A stretch of DNA of 64,000 nt from contig LDXJ01000059.1 in the NCBI GenBank assembly GCA_001029295.1, positions 1 through 64,000 on the forward strand. Reading direction: 5' to 3'. The stretch comes from Peptococcaceae bacterium CEB3 (GTDB lineage: Bacteria > Bacillota > Desulfitobacteriia > Desulfitobacteriales > Desulfitobacteriaceae). A program made the translations under genes and the position numbers. A model generated the notes under the pieces. That model did not search any database. It saw nothing but the letters and a program-made list of their open reading frames with translations, and was not told where the DNA came from. This document shows positions 19,402 to 27,888 of this stretch, one piece after another (position 1 is the first letter of the stretch; the number at the start of each line of letters is the position of its first letter).

Positions 19402-20133
19402 ATGTTCGAACCCATAAAGACGGTAGGCAACCTTGCCGAAAGCGTTGTCAACACTATTATTCAGCGAATCAATAATGGTGAGCTAGGACCGGGCGACAGG
19501 CTCCCGCCGGAGCGAGAGCTCGCTGTCATGCTCGGGGTTAGTAGGACGGTGGTAAGGGACGCACTCAAGACATTGGCTGGACTCGGAATTGTGACTATCC
19601 GCCACGGTATGGGTGCTTATATTAATACGGTGACAGACGAAGGGTATATGTCAAAGCTGGCTTCCTTTTTGCAAATTAATCGAGGAACGGTCGATGAGTT
19701 GTACCAGGTACGACAAGTGCTCGAGACCCAGGCGGTAGTCTGGTGCACTGAGAATGCCTCAGAGCATGACATCAGCGAATTGCACAACATTGTTGAGAGA
19801 GCAGGTAAGGTGAGAGAGGGGGATGAGTCCAAACTTGAAGCGTTGGACGCGGAGTTCCATCTCAAAATCTGTGAAGCAGCCGGTAACCGGGTTCTCATGC
19901 GTCTAATGCTCAACTTGCTGGATTTGTTAGGGGAAAACAGGGCACGGACTCTTCTCGTTCCAGGCCGACAGCAAAAATCTGTCGATGATCATGCGGCGAT
20001 CTTACGGGCAATCGAGCGGCGCGACGCGGCAGCGGCCAAAGGGAAAATGTCTGATCATTTGGAGGATGTCTATAGGGCGATACAGAACGTGGACTACCAG
20101 GAAACCGAGTGGGAGAATGGGAATGGGGACTAA
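19402..20133 (+). CDS. GntR-family regulator, FadR subfamily (FCD domain)
   Basis: N-terminal winged helix (about 8-75: GDRLPPERELAVMLGVSRTVVRDALKTL is the HTH) and an all-helical FCD ligand domain (about 90-230). The FCD metal-site residues appear present: D and H in DAEFHLKI, H in DDHAAIL and H in MSDHLEDV, so a metal-bound carboxylate effector is likely. 243 residues, usual. ATG 19402. It precedes the symporter/lyase/racemase operon, whose promoter carries a matching operator, so it is probably the local repressor responding to the imported acid. Confidence 0.9.
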   Translation: MFEPIKTVGNLAESVVNTIIQRINNGELGPGDRLPPERELAVMLGVSRTVVRDALKTLAGLGIVTIRHGMGAYINTVTDEGYMSKLASFLQINRGTVDELYQVRQVLETQAVVWCTENASEHDISELHNIVERAGKVREGDESKLEALDAEFHLKICEAAGNRVLMRLMLNLLDLLGENRARTLLVPGRQQKSVDDHAAILRAIERRDAAAAKGKMSDHLEDVYRAIQNVDYQETEWENGNGD

Positions 20134-20364
20134 GCCTGATACACAGCGGAAGGCGCTAGACAGGGGAATGGACGACCGGTCTTTTGCAGCGGGAGCTGTC
20201 TTTGTATTTGGCTGGTCATGCCAGGCCTCAGTGAAGTTTGGTTTGGCAGATAGTTTCCCAATGCTCAGGGGATGGTGCGGGCACCCTAAGAAATGGTGCG
20301 AACACTGTAAGAAAGAGTTAGAGATGAGAATGCCAAAAAGCTGAGAAGAAGGAAGAAAAAAAGC
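20134..20364. other. intergenic region downstream of the GntR gene
   Basis: No gene seen. It separates the regulator from the operon promoter at 20365. Confidence 0.4.
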
Positions 20365-20407
20365 TTGACAGCGAATGAGTGACGCGTTATTCTAGTGGTA
20401 GTACCAC
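20365..20407 (+). promoter_or_regulatory. promoter + operator of the DUF3311/SSS/suyAB-like operon
   Basis: TTGACA (20365-20370), 17-bp spacer, TATTCT (20388-20393), followed at once by the perfect palindrome GTGGTAGTACCAC (20395-20407). Its core TGGTAGTACCA fully fits the FadR-type operator TnGTnnnACnA and overlaps the expected transcription start, as expected for repression. A run of CCACATACCACATACCACC follows. The leader to the first gene is about 340 nt. Confidence 0.75.
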
Positions 20408-20739
20408 ATACCACATACCACCAAACGCTGCTTGTCACAACCACCACAACAACTACCACAACAACTACTCTACTACTACTATGGGCCACTTACTCACTAG
20501 ACTACGGGCGACAATTTTGGGGGGGTGATATTGAGAAATATTAATCTCTTAAGAGTTTTCCGTATATGTGGAAAGCAAATTGGGTCAAGTTCAGCTTTCC
20601 TTCTACAGGATGCGTTTCGCATCAATTTGGTAGTTCATTCCTTCAATTGGCGCTCCCCGAATTCCTTCAAAGGACCAGTTTATCGTTCAACGCTCTTGGA
20701 AAGGTACCGGCGAGAAAGTTTGACAGGGGGTTGAGGCGC

Positions 20740-20973
20740 ATGCGCCGAACTTTATGGGCATGGTTTATAGCGGTTATTCTAATTGTGTTTTTATATGTTG
20801 GCGTTGCAGCCCTATGGGTAAACAGAGTTGAACCGACAGTCTTTGGGATGCCTTTATTATACACCTGGTTTGTCATAGTGCCACTGCTAAATCCGATCAT
20901 ACTGGGGGCATTGTACTTGTACGATAAGAAGCACAACCCCCAACCGCAGGAGGTGCGAGGCGATGTCCGCTGA
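20740..20973 (+). CDS. DUF3311 small membrane protein (symporter partner)
   Basis: 77 residues with two hydrophobic helices (about 6-28 and 38-60) and a short charged tail; FGMPLLYTWFVIVPLLNP is typical of DUF3311 proteins, which are encoded just upstream of sodium:solute symporters. I start at ATG 20740; a longer frame to 20566 adds a poor-quality leader. Its end overlaps the symporter start by 11 bases, implying coupled translation. It may act as an accessory subunit, but that is unproven. Confidence 0.8.
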   Translation: MRRTLWAWFIAVILIVFLYVGVAALWVNRVEPTVFGMPLLYTWFVIVPLLNPIILGALYLYDKKHNPQPQEVRGDVR

Positions 20974-22471
20974 TGTAATGCTTGGTATAAGTTTCGTGCT
21001 TGTCCTTGCGGTAACTTTATTCGGCGCTGGGATTGGTAAAAAGAAGAGCACGGACATGGAGGGTTGGTTAGTAAACAGTCGTAAGATGGGAACGTTCCTG
21101 GTATGGTTCTTGTTAGGGAGCGAAATTTATACGATTTTCACTTTTGAAGGCTTGGCGGGTTATGCTTATATCGACGGGGCAGCCGCATTTTACAACGTGG
21201 CCCTGAATGACGTAGCCTATGCGATAGGCTTTATGGTATTACCGACGATTTGGTTAATTGGCAAGCGCTTCCGTTATGTGACCCAATCAGATTTTATAGA
21301 GGGACGCTACCAGAGCAAGAATTTGGGTATTTTCGTCGCGCTGACCAGTGCTTTAATCATGATTGCTTATATTGACCTAAACATCACGGGTTTGTCGGCG
21401 GTCATCCAGGTTATTGGTCAAGGTTCGATCTCAGTGACCTGGGCCGATACAATTGGCTTTTTAATCTTAGCCGGTGCCGTATTTTTAGGGGGTATCCGCG
21501 GCAATGCGTGGCAAGCAGTAATCAAAGACATCTTGATGTTGGTAGCAGTAGCTGTTCTCTTTGTGGTCATTCCGATCCGTTATTTCGGTTCTTTCGGCCA
21601 CATGTACAGTTCTTTCGTACAAAAAATTCCCTCTCACTTGGTTTTGCCGGGTGTTTCCAAAAAACTGGGCCCCCTTTGGCTGGTGACTACCGTGATACTT
21701 AATGCGGTCGGGCAGTGGATGTGGCCACAATGGTTTGGAGTGGCTTACACAGCAAAAAGTCCGAGGACACTCAAATTGCAGGCCGTTTTCATGCCTTTCT
21801 ACCAACTAGTAAAAGTTGCTGTCATTACCATCGGCTTTGCCGCCGTGCTCATCCTTGGGACGTCGAAACCCGGGAATAACGTAATAATGATGCTGGCGTT
21901 GAAGACATTTCCGCAGTGGTTCTTGATTCTCTTTGCGGTTGCAGCCATTTTGGCCGCTATTGTTCCGGCGGGGCCGATTGTCATGACTTCCAGCAGCCTC
22001 ATTGCCAAGAACGTAGTTCAAGGCTTAAAACCGCGCGTTTCAGATAAGACCGTGTATAACATGACAAAAGTGTTAGTGTTCCCCATTACCATCGTTGCTC
22101 TGTTTTTAACAATCGTCGTTCCTTCGCTCATCGTCTCTATCCTGCTCGTAGCCTATGACTTTATTTCACAACTGTTCCCCGCTGTAGTCTTGGGCGGGCT
22201 TTTCTGGAGGAGGGCTACCAAAGAAGGTGTGTTGGCGGGGATGCTGTCCGGCTGGGTGACGGTCGCATACCTTGTGTTAACAAAACACGACCCAATTGCT
22301 GGGTGGAACGCGGGCATGGTGGGTTTGCTGGTCAACATAGTGGTGTTTTGGCTAGTTAGCCTTCTGACAAAGCCTGTGCCTAAAGAAATATTGGCCGACT
22401 TCTACCAGGATGCTTTCCCCCAGACATCCACCGGCCTGTCTTCTAGCACTGTCGACATGACTGTAGAATGA
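20963..22471 (+). CDS. sodium:solute symporter (SSS family)
   Basis: 502 residues with about 13 hydrophobic segments; GTFLVWFLLGSEIYTIFTFEGLAGYAY near the N-terminus and the RYVTQSDFIEGRYQSKNLG segment are typical of the PanF/SSS group. ATG 20963 is preceded by CAGGAGGTG within the DUF3311 gene. As second gene of the operon it should import the substrate of the enzymes that follow, probably a small carboxylate or sulfonate, with sodium. A truncated relative lies at 62126. Confidence 0.9.
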   Translation: MSADVMLGISFVLVLAVTLFGAGIGKKKSTDMEGWLVNSRKMGTFLVWFLLGSEIYTIFTFEGLAGYAYIDGAAAFYNVALNDVAYAIGFMVLPTIWLIGKRFRYVTQSDFIEGRYQSKNLGIFVALTSALIMIAYIDLNITGLSAVIQVIGQGSISVTWADTIGFLILAGAVFLGGIRGNAWQAVIKDILMLVAVAVLFVVIPIRYFGSFGHMYSSFVQKIPSHLVLPGVSKKLGPLWLVTTVILNAVGQWMWPQWFGVAYTAKSPRTLKLQAVFMPFYQLVKVAVITIGFAAVLILGTSKPGNNVIMMLALKTFPQWFLILFAVAAILAAIVPAGPIVMTSSSLIAKNVVQGLKPRVSDKTVYNMTKVLVFPITIVALFLTIVVPSLIVSILLVAYDFISQLFPAVVLGGLFWRRATKEGVLAGMLSGWVTVAYLVLTKHDPIAGWNAGMVGLLVNIVVFWLVSLLTKPVPKEILADFYQDAFPQTSTGLSSSTVDMTVE

Positions 22472-22477
22472 TTGGTG

Positions 22478-22504
22478 TTTAAACAGTCTCCCATACTGTT
22501 TAAA
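22478..22504 (+). terminator. hairpin between symporter and lyase genes
   Basis: TTTAAACAGT (22478-22487), 7-nt loop, ACTGTTTAAA (22495-22504): perfect 10-bp stem. AT-rich without a T tract, so it may process or attenuate the operon mRNA rather than end it. Confidence 0.55.
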
Positions 22505-22533
22505 ATAAATTTAACGATTAGAGGAGGTTTACC

Positions 22534-22818
22534 ATGAGTAGTCACAAATTTTTAGTGCACGCTGACGGGGATAGCGTTGGCGTAGCGATCAGTGACATTC
22601 AAGCCGGAGAGCAGGTAACTGGGATCATCATGGATCCCGACCACGAGATCAAGGTCCATTCGAACCACGATATTCGTGTGGGTCATAAAATCGCTCTCAA
22701 GGATATCAAAACTGGGGAGCTTGTTATCAAGTATGGTGAAAAAATTGGTAAGGCGACACAAGATATTAAAGTAGGGGATTGGGTTCACGTTCATAATTTA
22801 AAGAGTGCGAGGTGGTAA
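22534..22818 (+). CDS. suyA: UxaA-family lyase small subunit, SuyA-like (SAF domain)
   Basis: 94 residues forming one SAF domain (GHKIALKDIKTGELVIKYG, VHVHNLK). This is the separate small subunit that is fused to the N-terminus in full-length altronate and galactarate dehydratases. Its C-terminal VHVHNLKSARW and the nature of the next gene fit (2R)-sulfolactate sulfo-lyase subunit alpha as I remember that family. Alternative: small subunit of a split altronate dehydratase. ATG 22534 after AGAGGAGG. The stop is directly adjacent to the next start. Confidence 0.6.
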   Translation: MSSHKFLVHADGDSVGVAISDIQAGEQVTGIIMDPDHEIKVHSNHDIRVGHKIALKDIKTGELVIKYGEKIGKATQDIKVGDWVHVHNLKSARW

Positions 22819-23976
22819 ATGATGAATACAAAAATTTACGGTTATCGGCGTGAGAACGGCCGAGTTGGGATTCGCAATTATGTCCTTCTTATTCCGGTCG
22901 ACGACTTGTCCAATTCCGCCGTATTGAAAGTACAAAGCGCTATTCAAGGGACATTAGCCATCCCCCATCCCTATGGGCGCCTCCAGTTTGGTGAGGATTT
23001 AGAGTTGCATTTCCGTACTCTGATTGGCAACGGCGCTAACCCGAACGTAGCTGCCGCTATTGTGATTGGCATCGAACCCAATTGGGCTAAGAAAATCGCG
23101 GACGGCATCGCCAAAACCGGTAAACCGGTTGCTTATTTCGGCATCGAGGGCCGTGGAGAGCTTAAGACTGTGGAAATGGCCAGCCGGAAAGCCCAAGAAT
23201 TCGTCCAGTATGCCACCTCGCTGCAGAAGGAGGAGGCGGACCTCTCCGAACTCACGGTCAGTTTTAAATGTGGGGAATCCGATACCACTTCCGGTTTGGC
23301 AGGTAATCCCACGGCCGGTGTCGTGGGGGACCGTCTCGTAAAAATGGGAGGGACGGTAATCTTTGGTGAGACATCGGAAATCACGGGGGCAGAGCACATT
23401 TTGGCTAAGCATTTTGCTACGAAAGAGCTTGGAGAGAAATTCTTACAAGTGCATGCCAATTATCTCAAGATGATCGAGCAAAGTGGTGCGGATCTTCTTG
23501 GTTCTCAGCCAACCCAAGGCAATATTGCCGGCGGACTTACGACAATAGAAGAGAAGGCGCTCGGTAATATACCGAAAGCGGGGACTAGCCCGATCCAGAG
23601 TGTATTGGACTTGGCCTGTGCACCTCAAGGCCCGGGACTTCACTACATGGACTCATCCTCGGCCGCCGGGGAATTTATAACCTTAATGGGGGCTGCGGGG
23701 GCTGTGCTGCACCTCTTCATCACCGGTCAGGGAAATATCTGCGGCAACGCTATCGTTCCGGTGGTTAAGATCTCGGCAAACCCCAATACCGTAAAGAATA
23801 TGACTGAGCATATTGACGTTGACATCAGCGGAGTACTAACCAGGGAGTTAAACCTGGAGACCGCGGCGGATAAGGTTATGACCCGGATGGTTGAGACGGC
23901 GTGTGGGCGCTATACGGATACCGAGGCTCTTGGTCATCAGGAGTTTATCTTGACCCGCCTGTACGCCAGTGCTTAA
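22819..23976 (+). CDS. suyB: UxaA-family lyase large subunit, SuyB-like
   Basis: 385 residues of the UxaA/GarD catalytic family: GYRRENGRVGIRNY at the start, KCGESDTTSG, GNIAGGLTTIEEKALGN and a C-terminal LGHQEF. Two regions differ from what I recall for sugar-acid dehydratases: HPYGRLQFGEDLE where those have a GCGQ block, and MDSSSAAGEF where those have MDTPG-type residues. Both fit (2R)-sulfolactate sulfo-lyase beta, which splits sulfolactate into pyruvate and sulfite. Starts ATG 22819 or 22822, behind GAGGTGG at the end of suyA. Sulfite could serve a Desulfitobacterium-like host as electron acceptor. Substrate is inferred, not shown. Confidence 0.6.
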   Translation: MMNTKIYGYRRENGRVGIRNYVLLIPVDDLSNSAVLKVQSAIQGTLAIPHPYGRLQFGEDLELHFRTLIGNGANPNVAAAIVIGIEPNWAKKIADGIAKTGKPVAYFGIEGRGELKTVEMASRKAQEFVQYATSLQKEEADLSELTVSFKCGESDTTSGLAGNPTAGVVGDRLVKMGGTVIFGETSEITGAEHILAKHFATKELGEKFLQVHANYLKMIEQSGADLLGSQPTQGNIAGGLTTIEEKALGNIPKAGTSPIQSVLDLACAPQGPGLHYMDSSSAAGEFITLMGAAGAVLHLFITGQGNICGNAIVPVVKISANPNTVKNMTEHIDVDISGVLTRELNLETAADKVMTRMVETACGRYTDTEALGHQEFILTRLYASA

Positions 23977-24002
23977 GGTGAAGTAGAGAGCGATTGAGTT
24001 GA

Positions 24003-24027
24003 AGGGTGCGGGACAATCCTGCACCCT
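24003..24027 (+). terminator. hairpin between suyB-like and larA-like genes
   Basis: Eleven base pairs (24003-24013 with 24017-24027, one G-T) closing a CAA loop. No T run follows; more likely an mRNA-processing or stability element inside the operon. Confidence 0.55.
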
Positions 24028-24066
24028 AATCCCATTAGATTGCTGCCCTGAGCGGGGGGATTTAAA

Positions 24067-25326
24067 GTGTTAGTTGAGCTGCCTTACGGACAGGAAAAAG
24101 AAACCGCTGATTTGCCTGACGCTTGTTCGTGCCAGGTCGTCAGGCTACAGGAGGTTATGCCCGAAGAAGACGCGGACAAACAGATTAAGCACGCTCTGGA
24201 AACCTTAACCGGAGAGATAAATACGGAAAAGCTAAGACGATCCCGCACGGTTGCTATCGCTGTAAGTGACATTACCCGCCCGGCACCCAGCCGCGAAATG
24301 CTGGAGGCATTATTGCCGTGGCTCACTCAATTTGGCCTATCTATAGATGACATTACGGTACTCGTAGGTGGCGGGCTTCATCGTCCGGCCAAGCGAGAAG
24401 ATTTAGACTACCTCCTCGGAGAGCTACTCCTTGGCAGGATCAAGCATCTTATCGTACATGATGCCGATAATCAAGAGACGCAGGCTTTCCTGGGGCATTC
24501 CAGCCGCGGGACTCCAGTATATGTCAACAAGTTCTTCGCTCAGGCTGATTTTAAAATCTCCACAGGAGTAATTGATGCCCACCAGTTTATGGGATTCAGC
24601 GCGGGGGTGAAAGGTGCGGTTATCGGTTTGGGCGGGCGTCCAACAATCACCGCTAACCACGCCCGGCTCTTTGAACCCGGAGCGGAAGTGGGACGTCTTG
24701 ATGACAATCCGGCCCGCCAGGACTTAGAGGAAATTGGCAGTATTATTGGCGTGGACATGGTTGTGAATGTAGTTCTTAATGCTACTAAGCAAGTGGTTAA
24801 AGCCGTGGCAGGACACCCTGTGCAGGCTCACCGGAGCGGTGTGGAGTTTGCCCGAGGTTTACTCGGGGCAAAAATAGCGCCCGCCGATATTGTTATCGCG
24901 TCACCCGGAGGGTTTCCCAAGGACATCAACATTTACCAAGCCCAAAAAGCTCTGACGGTCGCAGCTCACATAGTCAAAGAGGGTGGGACGATTATCCTTG
25001 TGGCAGAGTGTGCGGAGGGGAGTGGGGAAGAGAGTTTCGAGCAAGAGATGTCACTTTATGGGAGTCCGCAAGAGGTTATAGAAGCCTTTCGGACCAAGAA
25101 ATTCGCAATCGGCCCGCATAAGGCCTTCTTGTGGTCCAAAGCCTTGACCAAAGCACAAGTCCTTTTGGTTTCGCAAAGGGTATCTTCGGATTTAGCGCAG
25201 AGACTTATGATAAAAGTGAGCTCGAGTCTGCAAGAGGTGGTTGACCAGGCTTTACAGGACTATCCGGGCTCTCCGAGCATTGCAGTTCTACCGAATGCTT
25301 CTTCCGTAATTCCGGCTGCTCAGTAA
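24067..25326 (+). CDS. larA: LarA-family nickel-dependent 2-hydroxyacid racemase/epimerase
   Basis: 419 residues, the usual LarA length. Residues equivalent to those that hold the nickel-pincer cofactor in Lactobacillus plantarum LarA (H108, H174, K184, H200) are all present: H105 in GGGLHRP, H172 in DAHQFMGF, K182 in AGVKGA and H198 in TANHARLF. Known family members racemise lactate, malate and other 2-hydroxyacids. Placed between a SuyAB-like lyase and an Ldh_2 dehydrogenase, a sulfolactate racemase is an attractive guess. larB, larC and larE for cofactor synthesis are not in this window. GTG 24067 after GCGGGGGG. Confidence 0.82.
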   Translation: MLVELPYGQEKETADLPDACSCQVVRLQEVMPEEDADKQIKHALETLTGEINTEKLRRSRTVAIAVSDITRPAPSREMLEALLPWLTQFGLSIDDITVLVGGGLHRPAKREDLDYLLGELLLGRIKHLIVHDADNQETQAFLGHSSRGTPVYVNKFFAQADFKISTGVIDAHQFMGFSAGVKGAVIGLGGRPTITANHARLFEPGAEVGRLDDNPARQDLEEIGSIIGVDMVVNVVLNATKQVVKAVAGHPVQAHRSGVEFARGLLGAKIAPADIVIASPGGFPKDINIYQAQKALTVAAHIVKEGGTIILVAECAEGSGEESFEQEMSLYGSPQEVIEAFRTKKFAIGPHKAFLWSKALTKAQVLLVSQRVSSDLAQRLMIKVSSSLQEVVDQALQDYPGSPSIAVLPNASSVIPAAQ

Positions 25327-25408
25327 CGTCATCGTTCCGGAGTTCAACGGTTTTGGGCGTTTGAACCATTGTTAAACGACTTACCGAACAGATTGGGGGC
25401 TTAGAGCC

Positions 25409-26458
25409 ATGGATTTTACCTGTCCGGTAGAAACACTGCAACGGCATTGTATCGATCTATTAGTTGCCACCGGTGTGTCGGTAAAAGAAGCCGAGATGGT
25501 GACGACCATCTTGATTGATACAAGCCTTGAAGGAATTGATACGCACGGGATAAGCCGATTGCCGGCGTATCTTTCATGCCTCAACGAGGGTAGGATCAAT
25601 GCCCAACCTCAAATCAAAATAGTAAAAAGTGGTGCAGTTGCGAAGGTAGATGGTGACAATGGTCTGGGACAGCTTGTCTCGGCAACGTCGATGTCTGTGG
25701 CACTCGATTTAGCCGACGAATTTGGGATTGGGCTTGCCGTGACTAGACGAAGCAACCACTTCGGTGCATCTTCCTATTATTGTAAAATAGCTGCTCAGCG
25801 GGGAATGATAGGGGTCGTCTTCACCAATGCCCCGCCCGCAATGCCCCCCTGGGGAGGAAAGAGCGCCTATTTCGGGACGAACCCTATTGCCTTCGGTTTT
25901 CCTAACGCTGGATTTCCCGTTACAGCAGATCTAGCCTCCTCACAGGTTGCGCGCGGGAAGATTATTCTGGCGGCAAAGGAAGGTCGAGCGATTCCCTTGG
26001 GGTGGGCAATTGACAAAGATGGCCGAGAGACCACCGATGCGCAGGCTGCCATCGCAGGAGGGGCGGTGTTGCCGCTGGGAGGTGCCAAAGGCTATGCCTT
26101 GGCCATGGCGATTGAAGTAATGACCGGCATTTTGTCGGGATCGGCTTATGGCAATGAAGTAGGGTTTATCTATGACGGAAACAAGGAACCCGCAGATGTT
26201 AGCCATTCGTTCATTGCCCTGGACGTTTCTCGCATCATGCCGGTGAACCTGTTCCTGGAGCGGATGGATGGTATGATCGGGGGTGTTAAATCGGTTCCTT
26301 TAGCCGACGGGGCGGATGCAATCCGTATCCCGGGTGAAAAACGTTACAAGACATTCCAAGCTCGCATGAAGGGAGGTATTCCGATTAGGTCGGCCGTGCT
26401 CAACGAATTGAGACAGATTGCGAGCACGTTAGGAGTTAAACGTCTTGAATGCAGCTGA
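25409..26458 (+). CDS. Ldh_2-family NAD(P)-dependent 2-hydroxyacid dehydrogenase (ComC/YlbC type)
   Basis: 349 residues of the malate/L-lactate/sulfolactate dehydrogenase family, which has its own fold distinct from classical LDH. The family blocks EGIDTHGISRLPAYL, the RSNHFGASSYY catalytic-histidine region, FGTNPIAFGFPN and LGGAKGYALAM are all present. Other members are ComC ((R)-sulfolactate dehydrogenase), AllD and 2,3-diketogulonate reductase. With suyAB and larA upstream, sulfolactate/sulfopyruvate interconversion is plausible. Last gene of the operon, followed by a terminator and a convergent aldolase. ATG 25409. Confidence 0.82.
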   Translation: MDFTCPVETLQRHCIDLLVATGVSVKEAEMVTTILIDTSLEGIDTHGISRLPAYLSCLNEGRINAQPQIKIVKSGAVAKVDGDNGLGQLVSATSMSVALDLADEFGIGLAVTRRSNHFGASSYYCKIAAQRGMIGVVFTNAPPAMPPWGGKSAYFGTNPIAFGFPNAGFPVTADLASSQVARGKIILAAKEGRAIPLGWAIDKDGRETTDAQAAIAGGAVLPLGGAKGYALAMAIEVMTGILSGSAYGNEVGFIYDGNKEPADVSHSFIALDVSRIMPVNLFLERMDGMIGGVKSVPLADGADAIRIPGEKRYKTFQARMKGGIPIRSAVLNELRQIASTLGVKRLECS

Positions 26459-26522
26459 TGTAAACATTTCGCCGCGGTCTCAGAGCGATAGGGAACTAAA
26501 TTAATTGAAAGAGAAGGCAGAC

Positions 26523-26610
26523 GTGCGGACTCAGGACAGAAGACTGCCGCCCAAGTCTTTGGCCAAGTCTTCTGCCCTCGTTGTCGCACCGTGATCAAGC
26601 TATTTTTTTC
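26523..26610 (+). terminator. terminator between convergent operons
   Basis: Nested stems GTGCG/CGCAC (26523-26527, 26585-26589) and CAGAAGACT/AGTCTTCTG (26537-26545, 26566-26574), then a run of seven T at 26603-26609. Serves the plus-strand operon. Confidence 0.65.
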
Positions 26611-26613
26611 AGG

Positions 26614-27459
26614 CTAGGCTCGGTTGACAGAAGCGCACATCAGGATCTTCTGCGCTACAACCCGGCCGATCGCCTCACGTGCTTTTGCGGCTACTTTCCA
26701 AGGTTCCCCTTCGTTGATCAATGTTTCTGCCATGGATTTTGCCCAAGTAACTTTTAATTCCGTGCCAACGTTGACTTTGGTGATGCCGCGGCGAATGGCC
26801 TCACGCACCATGTCGTTGGATATTCCGGAACCACCGTGGAGAACGAGCGGAATGTTAAGGGCGACCGCTAGTTCCTCTATCAAGCGAAAATCGATCTTAG
26901 GCGGAAATTTATATAGGCCGTGTGCTGTCCCGACAGCGGGAGCCAGAATATCTATTCCGCTTTCCTGGACTAATTTGGCGGCTTCGCCAGGATCGGCGAG
27001 GAGTTTTTTGGGGTCAGCTCCGGTTTCCCGACTGTCTTCAACCCCGCCGATATGTCCCAGTTCCGCTTCGGCTGTTGCCCCGTGCTCATGGGCCAATTCA
27101 GCCGTTTGCCGGGCGAGGGCGATGTTCTCGGTCAAGGGAAGCGCTGAGGCATCAAGCATGACGGAAGTGAATCCATGAGCCAACGCCCATCTGATCCATT
27201 CAAGGCTGTTGCTGTGGTCAAGGTGCAAAGCGACGGGTATCTTTGCTTCTCTTGCCGCTTCCCGCGCCATTGCAGCCGCGGCTGTCCGGCCAATCTTTTC
27301 TAGGTAGATCGGGCTGATCTGAAGAATCACTGGCGAGTGTTCTTTTTCCGCAGTTTCGATTATGGCTTGCAGAATCTCAAGATTGTGGAAGTTGAGGGCC
27401 GGAACGGCGTACCCTTCCTGCTTAGCCCGGTTAAGCAGATGAATTGCAGGTTCTAACAC
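26614..27459 (-). CDS. class II fructose-bisphosphate aldolase family protein
   Basis: 281 residues, complete. Zinc-site and phosphate-site blocks are all there: LHLDHSNS, GTAHGLYKFPP, VLHGGSGI and KVNVGTEL. Typical of class II ketose-1-phosphate or ketose-bisphosphate aldolases in peripheral sugar pathways. GTG start at 27459 with GAGGAGGAA upstream. Divergent from the GntR/UTRA gene and convergent to the larA operon. Compare the truncated aldolase copies at 41138 and 58323, which are a different subgroup. Substrate unknown. Confidence 0.9.
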   Translation of the reverse strand: MLEPAIHLLNRAKQEGYAVPALNFHNLEILQAIIETAEKEHSPVILQISPIYLEKIGRTAAAAMAREAAREAKIPVALHLDHSNSLEWIRWALAHGFTSVMLDASALPLTENIALARQTAELAHEHGATAEAELGHIGGVEDSRETGADPKKLLADPGEAAKLVQESGIDILAPAVGTAHGLYKFPPKIDFRLIEELAVALNIPLVLHGGSGISNDMVREAIRRGITKVNVGTELKVTWAKSMAETLINEGEPWKVAAKAREAIGRVVAQKILMCASVNRA

Positions 27460-27503
27460 TGAAATTCCTCCTCACGCAACTAGATGGTTGCTCAATATTT
27501 CTC

Positions 27504-27533
27504 TTGACAAGGGCAATACTAGCACACTATAAT
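27504..27533 (+). promoter_or_regulatory. divergent promoter zone between aldolase and GntR/UTRA genes
   Basis: Plus strand: TTGACA (27504-27509), 18-bp spacer, TATAAT (27528-27533). On the minus strand TTTACA-17-TAGTAT overlaps it and would serve the aldolase. GGCAATACTA and GGCAATATTA flank the boxes and GCAATATT recurs near 27846; these could be operator half-sites. Confidence 0.5.
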
Positions 27534-27888
27534 ATTATTGTAAATAGGCAATATTACATATTTGCTAGCCCTAAGTTCGGTGGTAATCCAGAAGCCAAAA
27601 GCACCGCTTCAATTACAAAGCTGCTAGACCATCCAAGCCGGAAGACAGAAGTATGAGTATACTTCAAGACTGCGGAGAATCCTTGGTATTCCGGGTCGAC
27701 GATCCGCCCGGTTCTGATGGGGATTTCCCAGGAGAACCCAAAGGGGGACCCAAGGAGGACTCAAGAAAATTGAGGGGAGGGAGTCAAAATCTAAGTTCCT
27801 TAACCATTGACGAAAAGGTTGTTGTACGGTAATCTAGTGATTGTGCAATATTGTCATATTCGGTTTAGGAAAAGGAGCTTAAGATGAG

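Noticed and set aside
20525-20734. 69-codon frame with a GGGGGGTGAT ribosome-binding-like motif before the DUF3311 gene
   Set aside because: Translation has no protein-like pattern and no family; probably chance, although a leader peptide cannot be excluded.
22534-23976. Simple altronate dehydratase (UxaA) annotation
   Set aside because: Kept only as the alternative: the motifs HPYGRLQFGEDLE and MDSSSAAGEF and the separate SAF subunit fit SuyAB better, and no uronate genes are nearby.
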